Part shown: one piece after another, positions 23,660 through 32,349 of the stretch
How positions within the stretch are numbered: position 1 is the stretch's first letter
How the letters are laid out: each line of letters begins with the position of its first letter
Source: Pauljensenia sp018375675
Lineage (GTDB): Bacteria > Actinomycetota > Actinomycetes > Actinomycetales > Actinomycetaceae
Assembly: GCA_041432705.1 (NCBI GenBank)
Contig: JAPWAE010000009.1
Span: 1-64,000, forward strand
Reading direction: 5' to 3'
Length of the DNA: 64,000 bases
The notes under the pieces: generated by a model
What the model saw: the letters and a program-made list of their open reading frames with translations, nothing else
Told to the model about the DNA's origin: nothing
Databases searched by the model: none
Made by a program: the position numbers and the translations under genes

Positions 23660-26356
23660 TTACGAGGCCTGTGTCTGCTCTCGTCGCCGCAGCCAGGCGC
23701 AGGCCCCGGCGAGGCCGAGCAGGGCGGCCCCTCCCGCCAGCTGCGGGTAGATGCCGATGGATCCGGCCTTGGGGAGCACGCCGACCTGGGTGTCGACGAC
23801 GCGGATGCCGGGGGTGCGATCCGCGCCGGGCAGGCTGCCCGAAGCGGGCAGCACGCGCACGGAGCTGAAGCCCTCGTCAGCGCCGAAGTCCGTCTTGATG
23901 ACGGTCGTGGCGTCAGCATCCGTGCCAGCCTCGATGTGGAAGGCGACGGGACGAGGCAGCAGCACGTGACCGGCGGGCGCGCGGGTTTCCACGAGCCAGT
24001 AGGTCTTGCCCGTCTCCAGGGGCGCGGTCACGAAGCGCGACCCACCATCGAGGGTAGAAACCGGGGTGCCAGCCAAGGCCTCGTTGTCGTAGATCGCGAA
24101 GGCCGCGCCGTCGAGCGGATACGTGCCGTCGTCGTTGGGTGTGCCGACCGGCTGTGTGCCCGCCTTTTCGATGCGGATCGGTCGGGGGCGAGCGGGCGCG
24201 CAGGCCTCGTTGTTGGCCTCCCCATCGTGATCGTAGGTGCCCGTCACCGCGTTGTAGAGGCCTCGTCCCGGGGTGAGGCGATCGTTCGACGAGGCGCACT
24301 CCAGGAGGGCCTCGGAGTACCCGGGAGCGCTCGTATCGCGCGTGACCTTCATGCGGATGTACCACGTGGAGGACGCGCCCGGCTCGATGGTGGCGCCCTC
24401 GGTGAGAACATACGAGGAGGCGGCGCCCTGCTCGGCCGCGGCATCAAGCCCGTCGATGCTGGTCGCGACGGCCACGGAGCGAACGGTCAGGCCCGGCGCG
24501 AAGTTCGGCGCATCCGTCAGGCGCCCGGTCGTGCCCGCGAGGGTGCCGTCGTTCGTGGCCGTGATGCGGTAGGTGACGGTGATGTCGTCCGTCGTCGCGC
24601 CCTCGACCGATTCGAGGTCCTTCTGAATGCGCAGCTTGGGGGTCTGCTCGCGGTTGGTGAACGTGCAGGTGATCGGCAGGGCCGCAGGCGACGAGGCCGG
24701 GGCAACCTGGGAGAAGTCCACGCCACCCGTATCAGCGTCGCGGGTGACGTTCACGCGCTCACCCACGCCGTTTAGGCAGGTCACGTCGACGAGGCTCCAC
24801 TGCGCGGAGTTCGGGTCGTCGCTGACCTTCCAGGGGCCGAAGTATCCGGGCTGTCCGAACCCAAGGGGAGTACGGCCGGCGATGCGCGGGCCGGTCTCGG
24901 CGATGACGAACTGCGAGAAGCCCGGCATGAAGGCCTTATATCCGGAGGTGACCGCCCCGGCCTCGCCGAAAGCGGTCGGGGTGAGGTTCTTATCCTCGAA
25001 GGATTTCCACGCGACGAAGCCGTCGGCCTGAACGCTTGTGGTCAGCGGCTTGCCGGTGGTGCCGGTCCAGTCGCCGACGCCCAGTGTCGTAAAGCCAAAC
25101 TCGGGGATCGCGTCGCCGACCTGCTCGGAGTCCTCGGTGACCGCTTTCGCGACGCGCACGTAGCGCTCCTGGCTGAAGGAGCCGTAGAGGCAGCCGAAGG
25201 ACGCCTGGCTTTCCTTCGTCGTGAAGGTGGAGACCGGGGTCGAGCCCGCGGGCGGGGTGGCGGGGCAGTTGCCGTCCGCGTTGGGCACGAATCCGTAGAG
25301 GACGAGTCGGTAGGGGATCCCGTTGACGGTGATCGTCTGGTCCGAGGTGGTCTTCGTGATCGTCAGGACGTCGTCCGAGTCGGGGGTCTGGTCGGGCTTG
25401 CCTGCCGAACCCGGGTAGTACTGAGGCTGATCCGTGTAGATGTCGTATCTGCCTTTTCCTTCACCAACTTTTTTAAAGCAATGCCAGTTGCGATCAGATC
25501 GAGCGAGCGCATAGTAGGGGGCAGTCGATGGGCAGGTGCGCGGCGCGGAGGCACGGGAGACCCACTCGTAGGGGCCTCCCTTACGTCGCACGGCCGTCGT
25601 GTCCGTGTCGTTGTCGGTTTCCTGCTGGTCAAAGGGGAAGGATTCCTCCAGATCGCCGATGCGGATGTCGAAGGACGAGTGCACCCAGTGAATCTGGGAG
25701 TAGATGGGGAAGTTGTTGTGGCGCACGGCGCCGATCAGGAAGGTGCTGTTGAGCGGGACCGTCCCCGGGTTGTTCGGCTTGTAGCCGAGGGCGCTCGTCG
25801 TCGAGGTCGAGATCGCGTCGGGCGTGTATTCGCCGTAGTAGGGGTACCGGTAGTAGGCGGCCATGTGGTAGTCCCAGGCGACGCCTCGGGTGACGTAGGA
25901 CCAGTAATCGCCGCTTGTCGCGGTGTCCGCGTCGAGCCAGTCCTGGGCATACCCCGAGCGGTAGGGGACGGAACGCTGGTTGGGGTCGGCGGAGTTGTAC
26001 GTCGTCATTCCGGACACGATGCCGAAGTACGAGTTGTCAGCAACGACGGTGGTCCGGTCCTTACCGGAGTCGTTGAGGACGGCCTTGCCGATTCGACCTT
26101 CGGAGCGATTAAAGGTGATGCTGTCGGCACCGGGGGTCTCGAGGGGAGCCTCGGCCCGTGCAACTCCGGGCACCATCACGAGGCCGGAGAGGGCGAGACC
26201 GGTCAGAGCGGCAGCGACGATTCCACGCATGGCAAACCTGCGAGTACGCGGCGCACGGACCGCTCGGCCGGCCATGTGGCTGGCCGCCGACGGATGGTCG
26301 TCTCGGTCGGCAGCGCCTCGATTCTGGACGCCGCGCTGCATGTCGGTGAGTCTCAT
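23660..26356 (-). CDS. LPKAG-anchored surface protein with SpaA-like pilin domain
   Basis: 898 aa. Signal peptide with core 'IVAAALTGLALSGLVMVPGV' about residues 44-65, after an unusually long 43-residue lead; an internal ATG at residue 43 is an alternative start. The large middle (about 70-560) is beta-rich and adhesin-like. A DUF11-like repeat lies around 570-690. A SpaA/prealbumin-like domain ('GAAFAIYDNEALAGTPVSTL', 'ETRAPAGHVLL') follows. It ends in sorting signal LPKAG, a hydrophobic helix and RRREQ. It should be linked to peptidoglycan or fimbriae by a class C or A-type sortase encoded elsewhere. Confidence 0.86.
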   Translation of the reverse strand: MRLTDMQRGVQNRGAADRDDHPSAASHMAGRAVRAPRTRRFAMRGIVAAALTGLALSGLVMVPGVARAEAPLETPGADSITFNRSEGRIGKAVLNDSGKDRTTVVADNSYFGIVSGMTTYNSADPNQRSVPYRSGYAQDWLDADTATSGDYWSYVTRGVAWDYHMAAYYRYPYYGEYTPDAISTSTTSALGYKPNNPGTVPLNSTFLIGAVRHNNFPIYSQIHWVHSSFDIRIGDLEESFPFDQQETDNDTDTTAVRRKGGPYEWVSRASAPRTCPSTAPYYALARSDRNWHCFKKVGEGKGRYDIYTDQPQYYPGSAGKPDQTPDSDDVLTITKTTSDQTITVNGIPYRLVLYGFVPNADGNCPATPPAGSTPVSTFTTKESQASFGCLYGSFSQERYVRVAKAVTEDSEQVGDAIPEFGFTTLGVGDWTGTTGKPLTTSVQADGFVAWKSFEDKNLTPTAFGEAGAVTSGYKAFMPGFSQFVIAETGPRIAGRTPLGFGQPGYFGPWKVSDDPNSAQWSLVDVTCLNGVGERVNVTRDADTGGVDFSQVAPASSPAALPITCTFTNREQTPKLRIQKDLESVEGATTDDITVTYRITATNDGTLAGTTGRLTDAPNFAPGLTVRSVAVATSIDGLDAAAEQGAASSYVLTEGATIEPGASSTWYIRMKVTRDTSAPGYSEALLECASSNDRLTPGRGLYNAVTGTYDHDGEANNEACAPARPRPIRIEKAGTQPVGTPNDDGTYPLDGAAFAIYDNEALAGTPVSTLDGGSRFVTAPLETGKTYWLVETRAPAGHVLLPRPVAFHIEAGTDADATTVIKTDFGADEGFSSVRVLPASGSLPGADRTPGIRVVDTQVGVLPKAGSIGIYPQLAGGAALLGLAGACAWLRRREQTQAS

Positions 26357-26368
26357 ACTGCCCCCACG

Positions 26369-26397
26369 TTGATATGGTTACCGACTTACCATAACAA
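26369..26397 (-). promoter_or_regulatory. promoter of the surface-protein gene
   Basis: On the minus strand TTGTTA (26392-26397) and TATCAA (26369-26374) are separated by exactly 17 bases. The spacer contains a palindromic GGTAAGTCGGTAACC, a possible operator. The start codon at 26356 is only 12 bases downstream of the -10, so the leader is very short. Confidence 0.6.
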
Positions 26398-26921
26398 TGG
26401 GATTTAGTTCCTGCATAACCCTCCAGGTCAGTATTGATTCATGCCCGCACACAGAGGCCACACAACCCTCACTGCACGAACCCCACAGGCAATGACGACC
26501 AGACCACGCCCACCTATTCACATATGACAACCGGCCTCACTTTTTGAAGAGGTCACCCCAAGCTCGACCATCCAACACGAGAGAACCAGGAGTGCCAACC
26601 GAACGGTCAGACCCTTCGATTGTGCACTGCATAACAGTCGACAATGCACTCGACGCCGGATCGCACCCCGACGCAATCTCTCCCAAACAGAAGACCAGGA
26701 GCCGGATCGCGACCAAGCGAGACAAAACATGCGACACAACCTGTCCACACTCTGTTTGCTCCAACACACTTATCGTCACACGTGTAACATATGCACCAAA
26801 TGTCACAGGCGCATCATGGCAAGGTATTCCCTGCCATGACGGGCCTTCGATGCGAGCGCGCAGGCCTTTGCTCATCGGGAACATCCCGACAGTTGGGGCC
26901 ACACCACTTCGCGCGACGGCT
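26398..26921. other. AT-richer intergenic stretch with no supported gene
   Basis: This 500-bp gap between the surface-protein promoter and fhaA has lower G+C than the surroundings. Frames in it lack ribosome sites and family features. I see no repeat family members here. The divergent regulatory regions at both ends probably account for part of it. Confidence 0.5.
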
Positions 26922-26927
26922 AGACTG
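26922..26927 (+). promoter_or_regulatory. -10 element of the fha-pkn operon
   Basis: TAGACT about 75 bases upstream of the fhaA start. No good -35 at normal spacing is visible. It would drive the seven-gene operon. Confidence 0.4.
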
Positions 26928-27002
26928 TGACTGGGAGCGGCCTCGCTTCCACCCACACCGTACGTCGCGCACACAGCGCGGGGGAATGAGGAGAGCACGA
27001 CT

Positions 27003-27704
27003 ATGAGCATCTTCGACCGCTTCGAGAGCGCCGTCGAGAGAGGCGTCAACGGCGCCTTCTCGCGTGTGTTCCGGTCGGGGATCAAGCCCGTGGACATCAC
27101 CACGGCGATCCGCCGCGCCATGGACGAATCCGTCCAAGAAGTCTCCGCCTCGCGCATCATTGCCGCGAACCACTTCTCGGTCTACGCCTCGCGCACCGAC
27201 CTCACCTCCCTCGAGGCATCCCTCGACGTCCTCGCCGACGAGTTCGCCCAGCAGGCCACCGAACACGCCGCGGCGAACAGCTACTCCCTCCTCGGCCCCG
27301 TCACGATCGAGTTCATCGCCGACGCCTCCGAGCCCAGCGGCACCCTGAAGGTCGACGCCGAAAACCGCCGGGGACCCGCAGCCCCCGCCACGGCCTCGTC
27401 CGCCTCCCCCGAGCACCCGATCATCGACGTCGACGGCGAAAAGTGGCTGCTCACCGAGCCCGTCACCGTCATTGGACGCGGCTCCGAAGCCGACATCGTC
27501 GTCAACGACTCGGGCGTCTCGCGCCGCCACCTCGAACTGCGCATCACCCCCACCGGCGTGATCGCGACCGATCTGGGCTCCACCAACGGCTCCTTCGTTG
27601 AGGGACACCGCATCGACGCAGCGACCCTGCTCGACGGCAACCAGATCGTCATCGGACGCACCAAGATCCTCTTCTGGACGCACCCAGACCAGAGCGGAGT
27701 TTAA
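27003..27704 (+). CDS. fhaA: FHA domain protein FhaA
   Basis: 233 aa. The N-terminal DUF3662 domain (about 1-115, 'MSIFDRFESAVERGVNGAFS') and C-terminal forkhead-associated domain (about 145-225: 'VIGRGSEADIVVNDSGVSRRH', 'LGSTNGSFVEG') read phosphothreonine on partner proteins. In mycobacteria FhaA binds phosphorylated MviN/CwsA and moderates peptidoglycan synthesis. The Pro/Ala linker carries ATASS. First gene of the conserved kinase operon; a GAGGAG-like site precedes it. Confidence 0.94.
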   Translation: MSIFDRFESAVERGVNGAFSRVFRSGIKPVDITTAIRRAMDESVQEVSASRIIAANHFSVYASRTDLTSLEASLDVLADEFAQQATEHAAANSYSLLGPVTIEFIADASEPSGTLKVDAENRRGPAAPATASSASPEHPIIDVDGEKWLLTEPVTVIGRGSEADIVVNDSGVSRRHLELRITPTGVIATDLGSTNGSFVEGHRIDAATLLDGNQIVIGRTKILFWTHPDQSGV

Positions 27705-27708
27705 TGAA

Positions 27709-28212
27709 GTGACCACAGACCTCGCATTTACCGTTTTCCGCATCGGGTTCCTGGTGCTGCTCTGGCTCCTCGTGCTCGCGGCCGTCAACACGCTGCGACG
27801 CGACATCTTCGGCACCGTCGTGACCCCGCGCGGCAAGGGACGCGACAAGGCCACCTCACGCCGCAAAGCCTCTCGCGAGAAGCGCAAGGACAACAAGAAG
27901 CGCACCTCCACGAACCCGCTGGCTCCCAAGGACCTCCTGGTGACCGGTGGCCCGCTCGTTGGCACCATGCTGCCCCTCGGCGAGGCCCCCATCGTTATCG
28001 GGCGCTCCCCCGCGTGCACCCTCGTGCTCGAAGACGAGTACGCGTCCAGCCGCCACGCGGCACTCACCCCCCAGTCCGACGGCTGGTGGATCGAAGACCT
28101 CTCCAGCCGTAACGGCACCTTCATCGACGACGAGCGCCTGAGCAGTCCGCGCCAGCTCAAGATCGGTGACGTCATCCGCATCGGCCAGACGACTCTCGAA
28201 TTGGTGGGTTGA
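27709..28212 (+). CDS. fhaB: FHA domain protein FhaB
   Basis: 167 aa from GTG 27709, five bases after the fhaA stop. One N-terminal transmembrane helix ('FRIGFLVLLWLLVLAAVNTL'), a highly basic linker rich in Lys/Arg, then an FHA domain (about 80-165: 'VIGRSPACTLVLEDEYASSRH', 'LSSRNGTFIDD'). This is the FipA-binding FhaB/FtsZ-linked FHA protein of actinobacteria. The threonine near the N-terminus (MTTDL) may be a kinase target, as in relatives. Confidence 0.93.
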   Translation: MTTDLAFTVFRIGFLVLLWLLVLAAVNTLRRDIFGTVVTPRGKGRDKATSRRKASREKRKDNKKRTSTNPLAPKDLLVTGGPLVGTMLPLGEAPIVIGRSPACTLVLEDEYASSRHAALTPQSDGWWIEDLSSRNGTFIDDERLSSPRQLKIGDVIRIGQTTLELVG

Positions 28213-28213
28213 T

Positions 28214-29515
28214 ATGTCAGGAAACGCGGTTCAATTCCACTACGCCGCCCGCTCCGACGTGGGCCTCGTGCGTTCCAACAATCAGGACTCCGGCTACGCC
28301 GGCGCGAACCTGCTGGTCCTCGCCGACGGCATGGGCGGCCCCGCAGGCGGCGACATCGCCTCCTCGGTGGCCCTCGCGCACCTCGTCCCCCTCGACACGG
28401 ACTCGCACCCGGCCGACTCGATGCTTCCCCTCCTGCGCGAGGCCCTCCTCGACGCGCACGAGGAGCTCACCGACCGCTCGAGCCGCGACCGCGACCTCGA
28501 AGGCCTGGGCACCACCTGCATCGCGCTCATGCGCTCCGGCAACCGCCTCGCGATGGTTCACATCGGCGACTCGCGCGCCTACGTGCTGCGCGGCGACACG
28601 CTGACCCAGGTCACGACCGACCACTCCTTCGTGCAGTACCTGGTCGACACCGGCCAGATCACGCCCGAGGAAGCCGAGCACCACCCCAACCGCAACGTCG
28701 TCCTGAAGATCCTCGGCGACGCGCAGGCCGACGTGGCCCCCGACGAGACGATCCGCGAGGCCGTCGTCGGCGACCGCTGGATGCTGTGCTCCGATGGCCT
28801 GTCCGGCCTCGTCTCCCCCGAGACGATCGGCCAGGTCATGGCCGATTTCAAGGATCCGGGCGAGTGCGCCGAAGAACTCATCCGCCTGGCCCTCCTGGGC
28901 GGCGGCCCCGACAACATCACGTGCGTCATCGCGGACATCGTCCCCGCCGGCACGTTCCCGCCCGCTCCCCCGCAGATCGTGGGCGCCGCAGCCATCGACC
29001 GCAACGCCAAGTCGCGCGGCGGAGACGGAGCGGCCGCGCGCGCTGCCGCCCTGGGATCCTCGGCCTCGGGCACCCCCAGCGACGAGGACGACGCCCCCAT
29101 CGAACTCAAGCCCCACACCTCGTGGTGGACCCCCGTGTTCATCTCGCTCGTGACGGTCCTCGTGGTCGCGGCGTCGTGGATGTCGTGGAAGTGGACGCAG
29201 ACCCAGTACTACGCGATCGGCCAGGACGGCTACGTCGTCATCTACCAGGGCATCCCCCAGTCGATCGGCCCGTGGCAGCTCTCCCACGCTGTGGAGGTCT
29301 CCAACGTCGCCCTGTCGGACCTCGCGCCCGTGGACCGCCAGCGCCTCGACACGCCGGTGCTGCGCTCCTCACGCGCCGACATCGACTCCTACATCGATGG
29401 CCTCAGGCGCTCCGCGGCCGACAACGTGTCGACCCCCTCGTCCTCGACGACCCAGTCAGGCACGCCGCAGTCCGGCACGCCCCAGTCCGGGGCGCAGAGC
29501 GGGGGCGCCTCCTAA
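28214..29515 (+). CDS. pstP: PP2C-type Ser/Thr protein phosphatase
   Basis: 433 aa, ATG one base after the fhaB stop region. Cytosolic PPM/PP2C domain (about 5-235) with metal-binding motifs 'RSNNQDS', 'VLADGMGGPAGGD', 'GDSRAYVL' and 'GGPDNITCV'. It reverses PknA/PknB phosphorylation. One transmembrane helix (about 308-330) precedes an extracellular ~75-residue domain and a Ser/Thr/Gly/Gln tail with SGTPQSGTPQSG repeats. Organisation matches mycobacterial PstP. Confidence 0.95.
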   Translation: MSGNAVQFHYAARSDVGLVRSNNQDSGYAGANLLVLADGMGGPAGGDIASSVALAHLVPLDTDSHPADSMLPLLREALLDAHEELTDRSSRDRDLEGLGTTCIALMRSGNRLAMVHIGDSRAYVLRGDTLTQVTTDHSFVQYLVDTGQITPEEAEHHPNRNVVLKILGDAQADVAPDETIREAVVGDRWMLCSDGLSGLVSPETIGQVMADFKDPGECAEELIRLALLGGGPDNITCVIADIVPAGTFPPAPPQIVGAAAIDRNAKSRGGDGAAARAAALGSSASGTPSDEDDAPIELKPHTSWWTPVFISLVTVLVVAASWMSWKWTQTQYYAIGQDGYVVIYQGIPQSIGPWQLSHAVEVSNVALSDLAPVDRQRLDTPVLRSSRADIDSYIDGLRRSAADNVSTPSSSTTQSGTPQSGTPQSGAQSGGAS

Positions 29516-30894
29516 TGGCTACCGTATCGATCGCGCCCGCCCGGCCTCGCCGATTCCTGGAGCTGACCCTCATGGGCCTGGCTCTGGCCGTCGGCATCGC
29601 CGGCTACGTGCTGACCTCGCTGAACTACACGGGGGAGATCCCCGCAAACCTTCTCACGCAGGTCGGCGTGCTCGTCGCGATCGCCATCATTGCCGAGGTC
29701 GGCGTGCACTTCCTGGCCCCCTACGCGGACCCGGTGATCCTGCCGGTCGCCGTCGCGCTGACGGGCCTGGGGCTGGCGATGATCTACCGCCTCGACCTGT
29801 CGTACGCGCGCAGGGACGAGGCCGTGGTGGGCTTCCGCCAGGCGCTCTTCGTGGGCATCGCGATCGTGATTGCGGCCATCATCTTGATCATGCTGCGCGA
29901 CCACCGCATGTTGCGCCGCTACACCTATACCTTCGGCGCGCTGTCGCTGTTCCTCCTGCTCCTGCCGATGATTCCCGGCCTGGGCCAGGAGACCTTCGGC
30001 GCGCGCGTCTGGATCCACCTGGGTCCCATTTCCGTCCAGCCCGGTGAGCTCGTGAAGATCACGCTGGCGATCTTCTTTGCCGGATACCTCGTGACGAACC
30101 GCGACAACCTGGCGATCGGTGGCCGTAAGTTCCTGGGTATGCGCCTGCCGCGCGCCCGCGACCTCGGCCCGATCATGGTCGTGTGGTTGATCGGCATCGC
30201 GATCCTCGTCCTGCAGCGCGACCTGGGCACTTCGTTGCTCTTCTTCGGCCTCTTCGTTGCGATGCTGTACGTGGCGACGAACCGCGTGTCGTGGCTGGTC
30301 ATCGGTTTCACGCTCTTCGTGCCGGCCGTCGCGATCGCCGTGAAGTCTTTCAGCCACGTGCAGACGCGCTTCAACATCTGGCTCAACGCCCTCGATCCGG
30401 AGATCTACGACCACGGTTCGTACCAGCTTGTCCAGGGCCTATTTGGCCAGGCCTCCGGCGGTCTCATGGGCACCGGTTGGGGCCGCGGCTACCCGCAGCT
30501 CGTGCCGCTGGCGAACTCCGACTTCATTCTGTCCTCCTTCGCGGAGGAGCTGGGCCTGACCGGCATGGCCGCCATCCTCGTCCTGTATCTGATCCTCATC
30601 CAGCGAGGCCTGCGCGCGGCTCTGACTGTGCGCGACGGTTTCGGCAAGCTCCTGGCGACCGGCCTGAGCTTCTCGCTGGCCATTCAGCTGTTCGTGGTGC
30701 TCGGCGGTATCACTCGCATTATTCCGCTGACCGGCCTGACTGCCCCGTTCCTGGCTGCGGGCGGCTCGTCGATGGTGTCCTCGTGGATCACCGTTGCGCT
30801 GCTGATCCGCGTGTCGGACGCTGCTCGCCGCCCGGCCTCGACCCCCGCGCCGTGGAACTCCGGCATCCAGCCTGCCGTGGGAGTGGGTGAGTGA
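29515..30894 (+). CDS. rodA: SEDS-family peptidoglycan polymerase RodA/FtsW
   Basis: 459 aa; the ATG overlaps the pstP stop by one base (TAATG). About ten to eleven transmembrane helices. SEDS signatures are clear: 'GARVWIHLGPISVQPGELVKI' region, 'LQRDLGTSLLFFG', 'QLVQGLFGQASGGLMGTGWG' and 'ANSDFILSSFAEELGL'. It polymerises lipid II glycan strands with the class B PBP encoded next. Position within fha-pstP-rodA-pbpA marks it as the elongation-type enzyme. Confidence 0.95.
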   Translation: MATVSIAPARPRRFLELTLMGLALAVGIAGYVLTSLNYTGEIPANLLTQVGVLVAIAIIAEVGVHFLAPYADPVILPVAVALTGLGLAMIYRLDLSYARRDEAVVGFRQALFVGIAIVIAAIILIMLRDHRMLRRYTYTFGALSLFLLLLPMIPGLGQETFGARVWIHLGPISVQPGELVKITLAIFFAGYLVTNRDNLAIGGRKFLGMRLPRARDLGPIMVVWLIGIAILVLQRDLGTSLLFFGLFVAMLYVATNRVSWLVIGFTLFVPAVAIAVKSFSHVQTRFNIWLNALDPEIYDHGSYQLVQGLFGQASGGLMGTGWGRGYPQLVPLANSDFILSSFAEELGLTGMAAILVLYLILIQRGLRAALTVRDGFGKLLATGLSFSLAIQLFVVLGGITRIIPLTGLTAPFLAAGGSSMVSSWITVALLIRVSDAARRPASTPAPWNSGIQPAVGVGE

Positions 30895-30897
30895 GCC

Positions 30898-32349
30898 ATG
30901 AATAACCAGATTCGCAAGATCTTCATCATCGTTCTCCTGATGTTCGCCCTGCTGGGCGTGGGCATCACGAACACGCAGTTCATTTCCGCGTCCTCGCTCA
31001 ACGCCGACGCTCGCAACCAGCGCACGATCCTGCACGCGGCCGAAACCGACCGCGGCCCGATCATCGTCGACAAGACGGCGATCGCCTCCTCGGAGCGCGA
31101 GGAAGATTCGAAGCGTTACGTGCGCACCTACGCCGAGGGGCCGCTGTACGCGCCGGTCACGGGCTACTTCTCGTCGGTGGGCAACGCGTCGACGGGCATC
31201 GAGGCCGCCGAGGAGGACGTCCTGGACGGCCAGTCCCAGACCCTGCTCGGACAGCGCCTGCGCAACCTCCTGACGGGCCAGAACCGTCAGGGCGGAGGCG
31301 TCTCCCTCACCCTGAACTCGCAGATGCAGAAGGCTGCGGCCGAGGCCCTCGGTAACCGCAAGGGTGCCGTCGTGGCCCTGGATGCGCAGACCGGTGCGGT
31401 TCTGGCGATGTATTCGTCGCCGACCTTCGACCCGAACCAGCTGGCTTCCTCCGACGCCGGCGCGGTGTCCGACGCGTTCTCCGCGCTCTCCTCGGATCCG
31501 AACAACCCGCTGCTCAACCGCGCGATTTCCGAGCGCTACGCCCCCGGCTCGACGTTCAAGATCCTCACGACGATCGCCCTCATCGAAAACAGGATCGCCG
31601 ACCCGGATATGCACATGCCCTCCCCCGTGTCGACGACCCTGCCGGGCACGGCCACCGAGGTCTCCAACATCGAGTCCTCCACCTGCGGCGACGGCAACCC
31701 GACGCTCACCGAGGCCTTCGCGCGCTCGTGCAACACGACCTTCGTACTGGCTTCCGAGCAGCTGACGAACCAGCAGCTTCTCGACGTGACGAACCGCTTC
31801 GGCTTCGGCCGCGAGTCGCAGATTCCGCTGACGGTGACGCCCTCCGTGTTCCCCGCCGACACGGACGCCGCGCAGCTCGCGATGAGCTCGATCGGCCAGT
31901 ACACGGTCCAGACGACGCCTCTGCAGATGGCGCAGGTCGCCCAGACCATCGCGAACGACGGCCAGATGATGACCCCCTACCTCATCGACTCGATCGTGGA
32001 CGCCGACAACCAGGTCGTGCGCACGAATAGCCCGACCGACGCCGGCCGACCGATCTCGTCGGAGACGGCCTCGAAGCTGCGCGCCATGATGGAATCCGTG
32101 GTCTCTCAGCCCTACGGCACCGGCACCACGATGGCCCTGCCGAACATTACGGTAGCCGCCAAGACCGGCACGGCTGAGACCGGCAACGGTGACCGCGCGA
32201 ACGCCTGGGCCGTCGGTTTTGCGCCCGCGGACAGCCCGCGCATCGCTTTCGCCGTCCTCGTCGAGGGCGATGACAACGATCCCACGCCGCACGGCGGAGA
32301 CGTGGCCGGCCCAATCGCCCGTGCTCTCCTGGAAGCGGGGCTGCAGTGA
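30898..32349 (+). CDS. pbpA: class B penicillin-binding protein (transpeptidase)
   Basis: 483 aa. An N-terminal signal anchor (about 6-25) is followed by a short dimerisation region and a transpeptidase domain. Active-site motifs: SXXK as S218-T-F-K221, SCN in 'ARSCNTTF', and KTGTAE near residue 420. It cross-links peptidoglycan strands made by RodA. It lacks the long N-terminal domain of FtsI and has the size of actinobacterial PbpA. The stop overlaps the pknA GTG. Confidence 0.95.
   Translation: MNNQIRKIFIIVLLMFALLGVGITNTQFISASSLNADARNQRTILHAAETDRGPIIVDKTAIASSEREEDSKRYVRTYAEGPLYAPVTGYFSSVGNASTGIEAAEEDVLDGQSQTLLGQRLRNLLTGQNRQGGGVSLTLNSQMQKAAAEALGNRKGAVVALDAQTGAVLAMYSSPTFDPNQLASSDAGAVSDAFSALSSDPNNPLLNRAISERYAPGSTFKILTTIALIENRIADPDMHMPSPVSTTLPGTATEVSNIESSTCGDGNPTLTEAFARSCNTTFVLASEQLTNQQLLDVTNRFGFGRESQIPLTVTPSVFPADTDAAQLAMSSIGQYTVQTTPLQMAQVAQTIANDGQMMTPYLIDSIVDADNQVVRTNSPTDAGRPISSETASKLRAMMESVVSQPYGTGTTMALPNITVAAKTGTAETGNGDRANAWAVGFAPADSPRIAFAVLVEGDDNDPTPHGGDVAGPIARALLEAGLQ

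Noticed and set aside
26537..27160. Minus-strand frame in the gap before fhaA
   Set aside because: It overlaps the fhaA start, has no ribosome site and no domain features.
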